Positions 58,163 to 64,000 of a stretch of 64,000 nucleotides of DNA are shown here, piece after piece (position 1 is the stretch's first letter; the number at the start of each line of letters is the position of its first letter). Source of the stretch: Gnetum montanum (Eukaryota; Streptophyta; Gnetopsida; Gnetales; Gnetaceae); contig MNCI01006062.1 in NCBI GenBank assembly GCA_015680685.1, positions 666,566 to 730,565 on the forward strand, in the 5' to 3' direction. Under the pieces are notes generated by a model, which was not told the origin of the DNA, did not search any database, and saw only the letters and a program-made list of their open reading frames with translations. A program made the translations under genes and the position numbers.

Positions 58163-58790
58163 GTGCCACCTTGGATCCACACTGTAATGCTAACTCATGC
58201 TATGTTCGACTGGATCAAGGCTGGCAATCTTCCTATGAAAAGATCTAATCTAGGAAGTCCACTCATTTATCTACAGATTGCTAGAAATGAGCCATATAGG
58301 GCTCTTCTTGACTCTTTTTTTGGAGTTAATCTCATCTCCCATGACATGTACAAGGCTTGGAACCTACCACCTCTTAAGAAGAGTGACATTTGTCTAGAAT
58401 TAGCAAATCAGTCGATTACTATCCCTTTGGGATTAGTAGCGGACATTGTAACCACAATTTATGGGTGGTCCTATCCTATTGATTTTTTGGTGATCAAGGT
58501 GGAAAACTACAAAAGTGACTTTTCCATCATTATGGGAAGAGCTTGGTTAAGCAGGGTCGATGCATGAATGGGCATAAGGGACCTACCTTTAGAAATATCT
58601 AAGGAAAATAAAATAAGAAAGATTGAGAAGAAGCATATTCCATACATCATGTATAGTGATAACGAGTGTAATTATGTGCAAAAGATTTGGTCAATCAGAA
58701 GTATACACATTAAAGCATGTAATCAATGTGCACAAGAGAACAATATTCAAAGGTATCTATACACAGTAGCCATAAAATAGGAGGGCACCC
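58163..58790 (+). pseudogene. Element I: aspartic protease
   Basis: A single 134-codon frame (58163-58567) covers the domain: HTVMLTHAMFDWIKAGNLP, then RALLDSFFGVNLISHDMYKA, where the active-site D-S-G is D-S-F, a change expected to inactivate it. ANQSITIPLGLVADI and FSIIMGRAWLSRVD follow. After one stop the frame resumes (58568-58780) with ISKENKIRKIEKKHIPYIMY and CNQCAQENNIQ, a conserved tail of unknown role also seen in A and C. Confidence 0.85.
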
Positions 58791-58795
58791 AATGG

Positions 58796-59239
58796 TTGAT
58801 AGCTAACTCAAATAACAACACACTATGCATGGAAATAACTGAGAGCTTAACTTGTGCATATGTTAAAGGCATGGATAAAATTGAACAAGTTCATTTCCAA
58901 CTCTTTGATGAAGATGATGATACCTATTGGGGAGAGTTGGAAATCCTTGATAATTTCAAGCAGGAGCCCTTAGAGCTAAAAAATTTACCTGCTAGTATGG
59001 AGTATGTTTTTTTAAAGAATGTTAAACTAGTTATAATTAATTCCAAACTTGCTCTTGAACAAAAAGAAAAATTATTGAAGGTGGTGAACAAATGATCAAT
59101 ACCCTTTGCTTTTTCATATCTAGAGCTAACAAGAATTGATCCAAGGATATTCCAACATTGCATCTACACCGACTCAACCATGAAGCCTAGAAGGTAGCCA
59201 TAGAGGTGGATGAATTCCAAATTGAAGTAAATAGTCAAG
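58796..59239 (+). pseudogene. Element I: protease-RT linker
   Basis: An open frame from 58796 to 59095 reads ITESLTCAYVKGMDKIEQVH, an acidic stretch (FDEDDDTYWGELEILDNF), then KLALEQKEKLLKVVNK, which matches the ordinary region ahead of gypsy RT. One stop at 59093 and a frame change near 59150 follow. Elements A (about 350-520) and C (52858-53100) have the same linker. Confidence 0.7.
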
Positions 59240-59960
59240 GAAGAAATAGAGCAACTCCTCAAGATGGGGTTCATCTATGCCATTGCAAATAGTGAGTGGG
59301 TTAGCCCACTCGTAATTATACCAAAGAAGGGAGATAAATGGCAGATTTGCATCAACTTTAGGCTGTTAAATATGGTAAAATTTAAAGATTACTTTCCTTT
59401 TTCATTTGTAGATCAAGTGTTAGACACTATATCTAGGCATTGTTATTATAGTTTTTTGGATGGTTATAGTGGCTATCACCAAATCCAAATTGTGCTAGAA
59501 GATCAAGCCAAGACAACATTCACAAGTCCTTGGGGAACTTTTGCATATTGTAAGATGCCATTTAGTCTTTGCAATGCCTCTGCAACATTTCAAAGCTTGG
59601 TCCTTAGTATCTTTCAACAATAGATCAGTAGCGGTGTTGAAGTCTTCATGGATGACTTTTCCAGCTATGGATCTACCTTGGAGCAAGCCTTGAACTGATT
59701 GGAGCAAGTATTGAAGAGATGTGTAAAGACAAACCTATGGCTCAATTGTCAAAGGAGCCATCTCATGGTCCAAGAAGGAATTATGCTTGGGCATCGAATT
59801 TTGCAAAATGGGATTGAGGTAGACCTAGAAAAAATAAGGATAATCCAAGGGATAACATGCCAACCAGAGATTATTAAAGATGTTTGGTCATTCCTTGGAC
59901 ACACAGGATACTACTAGCGATTCATAGAGAATTTCTATAAGATTGCAAAGTCATTGGTAG
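59240..59960 (+). pseudogene. Element I: Athila-like reverse transcriptase (broken)
   Basis: A 119-codon frame (59264-59623) carries WVSPLVIIPKKGDKWQICIN, KDYFPFSFVDQVLDTISRH, YYSFLDGYSGYHQIQIVLED and WGTFAYCKMPFSLCNASATF. After one stop comes the catalytic EVFMDDFSSYG (FMDD intact, 59645-59656), then, after TGA at 59698, LEQVLKRCVKTNLWLNCQRS and EGIMLGHRILQNGIEVDLEK to VWSFLGHTGYY. The FMDDFS...YG form of the catalytic box and the LCNA(S/P)ATFQ word are typical of the Athila lineage. Only about three stops, so this is the best kept RT of the Athila-like copies. Confidence 0.9.
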
Positions 59961-60440
59961 AGCTTACAAAGAAACATGAACCTTTCATCTAGACTAAGGA
60001 ATGTGAACAAGCATTCCAATAATTAAAGGAGAAACTTATAGAAACACCAATCCTACAAGTACCAAGCTAGTCTAGACCCTTCCACATCATGAAGGATACA
60101 TATAACTACACCTTGGGAGCAATGCTCACATAGATGGGCAATAAGAAACATCCATACTATATTCATAGCATGAGATGAAGCATTGTGGAAGCACTAGTTA
60201 AATTACACCATCATGAAGAAGGAACTAATGGCAGTGGTGTACATGCTAGAAAATTTTAGGTACTATGTGCTTGGTTATAAAGTATTTGTGCATATGGACC
60301 ATAGTGTAATCTGCTTTCTCATGAATAAACCAATGGTGAGCCCTTGTGTCATACGATGGCTTATGATCTTGTAGGAATTTGATCTCACGATGGTAGACAA
60401 AAAAACAATCAAGAATGTGATCGCTAACCACCTCTCTCGC
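59961..60440 (+). pseudogene. Element I: RNase H (broken)
   Basis: Follows the RT thumb: ECEQAFQ*LKEKLIETPILQ, then RPFHIMKDTYNYTLGAMLT, the first catalytic region (Asp retained in a changed context), followed by frame-shifted stretches matching the Glu helix (HHEEGTNGSG is out of frame) and the YTDH-like VHMDHSVICFL in another frame. It runs into the integrase linker at about 60390. Confidence 0.65.
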
Positions 60441-61750
60441 TTAAGATGGGATACTAAAGAGGAGGAGAGCCTGCTCTCTGATCAGTTTCCAAATGAACTC
60501 CTCTTTATAGGAGCAATAAGTGAACAAATTTTTGCAAAAGCAACATGGTATAATGGCATTCTCACATATCTTCTCACTCAAGAGATGCTACAAGACTTGG
60601 ATTTTAGAAAGAAGCACCAATTTCTTCATCTGGCCAAATACTTCATGGAAATCAACAAACACCTTTACAAGGTGTGTGTTGATGGCTTGATTCGTTGGTG
60701 TGTCCTTGATGAATATCAACTATGCATTCTCTGGATGCTCACGAAGGACCTTGTGGAGGCCACTATGCAAGGAGACACACAGCAATAAAAATCCTAATGG
60801 CAAGATACTATTGGCCTATGATCTTTTGGGATGCCCACCAATTTGTCAAGTCTTGTGAACATTGTCAACAAGATGAAGGGATGAATGCTTGCATGGGAGA
60901 TCCTCAATAGTGAATTTATCCACTAGAACTTTTTGACATATGGGACATTAACTTCATGGGTCCCATCACGGCCATGTCTAATGGAAAGGCATATATTATA
61001 GTAGTGGTTGACTACTGCATAAAATGGGTAGAACTGGTAGCCGTTACTAATTGTACATCATCCACTACTACCAAATTTATACAAAAAAATATTAGGAATA
61101 GGTTTGGGATGCCATGTTCACTAATTTCTGATAATAGAACTCATTTCATAGGCACCACCTTTAGAAAGTTAATGCAATGTGTAGGGGTAGAGCATAAATT
61201 AACAACACCTTATCACCCCCAAGCCAACGGTTAAGCAAAGGTAACCAACTATGAGATTACAAAAATACTAATGCAAATCATTAGCAAATATAGGAAGGAT
61301 TAGAGTACAAAACTTAGAAATGCTTTCTAGGCTTATTGTTCAACTTGGAAACTTCCTATTGGCTATTCTCTCTACAAGTTAGTGTACAAAAATTCCAACA
61401 CTCCCAATTCAATTGAAGCTCTGTACACTCTTAACAACCTATGATCTAAATCTTGACCTAAGTCTAGCATAGAAAGAAATATTAATAAACCTAAATGTGT
61501 TAGATAAAAATCAATTAGTGGCTCTATCCTTGAATGAGGTAAACAAGGCATTCAGCAAGCAACATCATGACCTTAGAATCAAGAAAGTAAAACTTCAACT
61601 AGGAGATAAAGTTCTCTATTGGAACCCCACACATGTACCCCAAAAGACAAAATTTCAAACATTGTGGGAGGAACCTTATGTAATTGATCAAACCTTTTCC
61701 TTTGTGGCCATGTTGATTTACAAGCCTAAGTGCCCAAATAAAAAGTAATT
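60441..61750 (+). pseudogene. Element I: integrase (broken)
   Basis: Linker (VIANHLSRLRWDTKEEESLL, from about 60420), then the zinc domain with DAHEGPCGGHYARR and SCEHCQQDEG (HHCC intact, in two frames), and the core: DINFMGPITAMSNGKAYIIV (first Asp), SLISDNRTHFIG (second Asp kept, Gly to Arg) and HPQANG*AKVTN, where the catalytic Glu is Lys. The C-terminal domain is in frame 61497-61748 with LGDKVLYWNPTHVPQKTKFQ and LWEEPYVIDQ. Several stops. Confidence 0.85.
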
Positions 61751-63436
61751 AGTCAACATCCAACAAGTAAAACCTTTCCTTGAACTAAGACAAGTTAATG
61801 TAACTACCATCTCAATAGATGGATAACCATGTTCTATTTTTTAGATCTCCTCCTTTCAACTCAATCATGGGAGATAGCCATCTGTGTTGATAATCCATTT
61901 GGCTTCTCAGTTTTTCTACCTTTTTGTTTTTCACGTTTTTAATTTTTACAAATTATTTATTTTAAAAATTCTTAATTTTTCAAAATTTTCTAATTTTACA
62001 CCATCTTTAGTACCTTTGAACCTTCTTGACTATTTTACACTTTCTTATATATTTTACTTTGTTTTGTTTTATTCAAGTGTAATATTTTCTCATTTTTGCT
62101 AATAAAGAGTGCTTATTGTCATAGGACATATGCCACTATTGCTATTTACTAATGATGGTTTGTGCTTAATGTTGTGATTATTGATGTCTGGTTTCTATTT
62201 TTGAATTTTGATGTCTGATGAATTTGACATGGTTTATTTTTCATGGAATAGGCAGTGAGCCCACATCATCTGCCCATCCAATGAACTCTATGGTTTTCCT
62301 TGTTTTGGGAATTTAAGGTCCCTTTCATTAAAGAAACTTTTAATCAATCGGTGACCTTGGTAGTTCCAGAATTAGGAAGGATTCAAAATTTTGTAAAGGA
62401 TGTGACTTCCAGGGGACTCAATACTCTTTGTACTCTTCTACTTGCTTGACTGTGTTTCACAAACTTCTCACCATTCCATACCAACCACTAATAGAAAGTC
62501 AAATAACGTTGTTGCATGGTGTGGTTCCCATCTAAAAAAATGATAGGAATTCCAAGCACACCCCTTTGACATGAATAATTCCTTGCATGATGTGGTTCCC
62601 ATTTCAAAAATAATAATAATGGAAATTCAAAGAACATCCCTTGGACAAATAAATGGGCTACAAGCACTAGTTATGGGACTTGAATAGTATGCATATATGC
62701 CTGAAGGTTCCCTCTAACTAAGGCCCTCTCTCACACTCCCTACTTCTCTTTTCTTGTCTTTATGGAATAGAGGTTGTTTTGTGAAAGAACTTTGATGTCT
62801 TGAGTGTGTGGATCGATCTTAGGGTGGCAATGCAAAGTCACTGAAAGTAAATGGTTTTGGTCTGGATTGAGGATGGATCTTCTCGGGTTATTTTAAATAC
62901 AAATTCCACAAGGGACTTCTTATGACCTTAATTTGTAACTCCATTCCACCTTCTCTATCATCCATTCATGTTTCCATAAGTCACCTCATTGCCTAGTTCT
63001 ATGTTATGCTCTATGTCTTAGGTCTAATGTGTTGGAATTCTTGAGTAGATTCTTTCCGGTTGGTCCTTAACTTTTCATTCTCATTAATTGACTGTGGGGC
63101 CCATGGACTCTTTAGTTGAGGTTATGTAGGGGCAACAAGCGCATGAGCTTGCTATGGGGAGGACCCACCTGCATAGCTCTTAGCTTCATTAGTTAAGGTT
63201 CTTTACCTTTGCATTGCCACAATCCTATCTTTTGCATATTCCATTGAGTATTCCACTCAGTGCTTCTTCATCTTTCATTTCATTCATCCACTAAATCAAT
63301 TTTTCTCCATTTTTTCAAATTTATGAGCTTCAACACCCTCTTCTCATATTTTCATATTGTTCTTGGTCTTTAAGCTTTCATTTGATCCTAATTTCATTCA
63401 AAGATTCCTTGTATTTTGAAAGTTTGACCAAAGTCA
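61751..63436 (+). other. Element I: long spacer after integrase, no gene
   Basis: Non-coding and T-rich at first. It has the conserved TCATGGGAGATAGCC (61865-61879). A tandem duplication of about 75-80 bp centres on TTGCATG(G/A)TGTGGTTCCC (62512 and 62583), where element D has one copy (40993). Words near 63380-63440 again match D (CTTTCATTTGATCC, AATTTCATTCAAAGATTCC). Confidence 0.6.
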
Positions 63437-63644
63437 ATGATGACCAATAGCTACATTGATGAGGCCTTGTTGACGCAGTGCGTACACACTATATATATCA
63501 CCTAGCGCTTAGGAATTTTTAACATTTTCCTCATAACACATAGGGAGTTTTTGCAATTTTTTAGAGCCCAAAACCTTCCAGAGCTCATAACTTCTCAACT
63601 ATTTGTCTAAATCACTTCATTTTTCAATCCTACACTTACTGGAG
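63437..63644 (+). promoter_or_regulatory. Element I: putative internal promoter and leader exon
   Basis: TGATGACCAATAGC, CATTGATGAGGCCTTG and TTGACGCAGTGCG resemble the LTR promoter of elements H and I. A TATA box (CTATATATATCACC) sits at 63490. The leader then matches D (GAGCCCAAAACCTTCC, CATAACTTCTCAACT). It ends at a donor GGAG/GTAAGA (63645). It was first taken for a 3' LTR start, but the leader and ORF that follow match the pre-ORF region of C and D. Confidence 0.55.
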
Positions 63645-63954
63645 GTAAGATCTTTATCATGGAGGCCACAAACCTTACGGTTTTTAATGAAAATTTTTGA
63701 AAATTTTTCTAACTCCCCAAAGGGTTAATAACCTTAATAACATTTAAACATAAACTTTTTCAACAGTTAACCCTTTCAATAACTTTCAAGGTGATTTATT
63801 AATGATAATACTTAAATAAATAATAATTGAAATAATCAAATTAGTCATAATCAAAATGTAGCCAAAGTATAACCATTCTTAAAGAGATAATGGTATCCCA
63901 ATTACTTTAAGGTTACATAATGATTGCTAATCCATGGTCTCATTGTGATTATAG
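63645..63954 (+). other. Element I: putative leader intron
   Basis: 310 bp from GTAAGATC to GTGATTATAG, AT-rich, ending directly before an ATG. The equivalent place in C has a GTAACC donor and a TGATTGCAG acceptor. Confidence 0.6.
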
Positions 63955-64000
63955 ATGGCACCAAAACAAAAGTACCCACAGGAAGGAGAACCCTCTCAAC
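63955..64000 (+). CDS. Element I: start of the extra ORF (runs off the window)
   Basis: ATG at 63955 opens MAPKQKYPQEGEPSQ, which matches the first residues of the element C copy (ILPKRPKVEGPSQP). The Lys-rich start followed by GEPSQ/EGPSQ is the shared signature. The rest lies beyond the window, so its integrity is unknown. The clean ATG and acceptor here are the best preserved of the three copies. Confidence 0.6.
   Translation, partial: MAPKQKYPQEGEPSQ

Noticed and set aside
63437-64000. The TGATGA at 63437 as the start of the 3' LTR of element I.
   Set aside because: No polypurine tract precedes it, and the following leader, GTAAGA donor, acceptor and MAPK start match the pre-ORF region of C and D, not R-U5.
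1-64000. tRNA, rRNA or other structural RNA genes.
   Set aside because: No cloverleaf-like or rRNA-like sequence was noticed. The tRNA-like words found are primer binding sites next to LTR ends.

Overview
This window is a repeat-filled stretch of a large plant nuclear genome. I find no intact host gene, RNA gene or CRISPR array. Almost everything that can be recognised belongs to two plant lineages of Ty3/gypsy LTR retrotransposons, Athila-like and Tat-like, and nearly all copies are heavily decayed. The only host-derived coding sequence is a broken pentatricopeptide (PPR) fragment, which also points to a land plant. The long LTRs, deep nesting and advanced decay suggest a gymnosperm or another seed plant with a very large genome. 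That taxonomic guess is inference only.

I sorted the pieces into nine elements, lettered A to I. A (minus, 1-4560): Athila-like, with 5' LTR, Gag and protease joined by deletion to the 3' spacer. B (minus, about 6560-14475): Tat-like, with a 5' LTR, gag, protease, an extra RNase H placed before RT, RT, RNase H and integrase. C (minus, scattered): Athila-like and the oldest host layer. Its parts are at 52858-53856 (protease), 48365-50047 (RNase H and integrase), 45593-48364 (spacer), 15297-18648 (leader and extra ORF) and 14476-15059 (3' LTR). D (plus, 18649-20687 and 39274-45592): Athila-like, inserted in C. E (plus, 20688-39273): a Tat-like element with both LTRs, inserted in the gag of D. 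F (plus, 27966-30390): an LTR-gag fragment of the B family lying inside E. G (plus, 50048-52857): an Athila-like LTR-gag fragment in C. H (plus, 53857-54804): an Athila-like LTR and leader in C. I (plus, 54805 to beyond the window end): an Athila-like element in the leader of H, running through integrase to the start of its extra ORF.

The Athila-like family (A, C, D, G, H, I) shares LTRs of about 760-900 bp with TGATGA...TCATCA-type ends, a tRNA-Asp-type primer binding site, and a Gag with a Ser/Arg/His-rich N-terminal region. Its most interesting trait lies between integrase and the 3' LTR. There it has a long spacer, a TATA-containing segment resembling the LTR promoter, a leader with a GTAA donor and (where visible) an AG acceptor just before the start codon, and a long extra ORF. 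That ORF has a basic N-terminus and a helical C-terminal part, and is seen as two degenerate copies (C and D) plus the first codons of a third (I).

The Tat-like family (B, E, F) shares a different primer binding site (TGGCGCTAGAAGGAGGG type). E has a second RNase H after the first one. B has it between protease and RT. E also carries a perfect 40-bp palindrome in its LTR, two minisatellite-like arrays with a common core, and possible spliced accessory ORFs on both strands.

Two single-N gaps at 12491 and 13000 bracket a 508-bp piece that looks inverted by the assembly. Two longer N runs lie at 38498-38541 and 55022-55101. In-frame stops mostly look like CAA/CAG/CGA/TGG changed by C-to-T or G-to-A, as expected for old methylated repeats.
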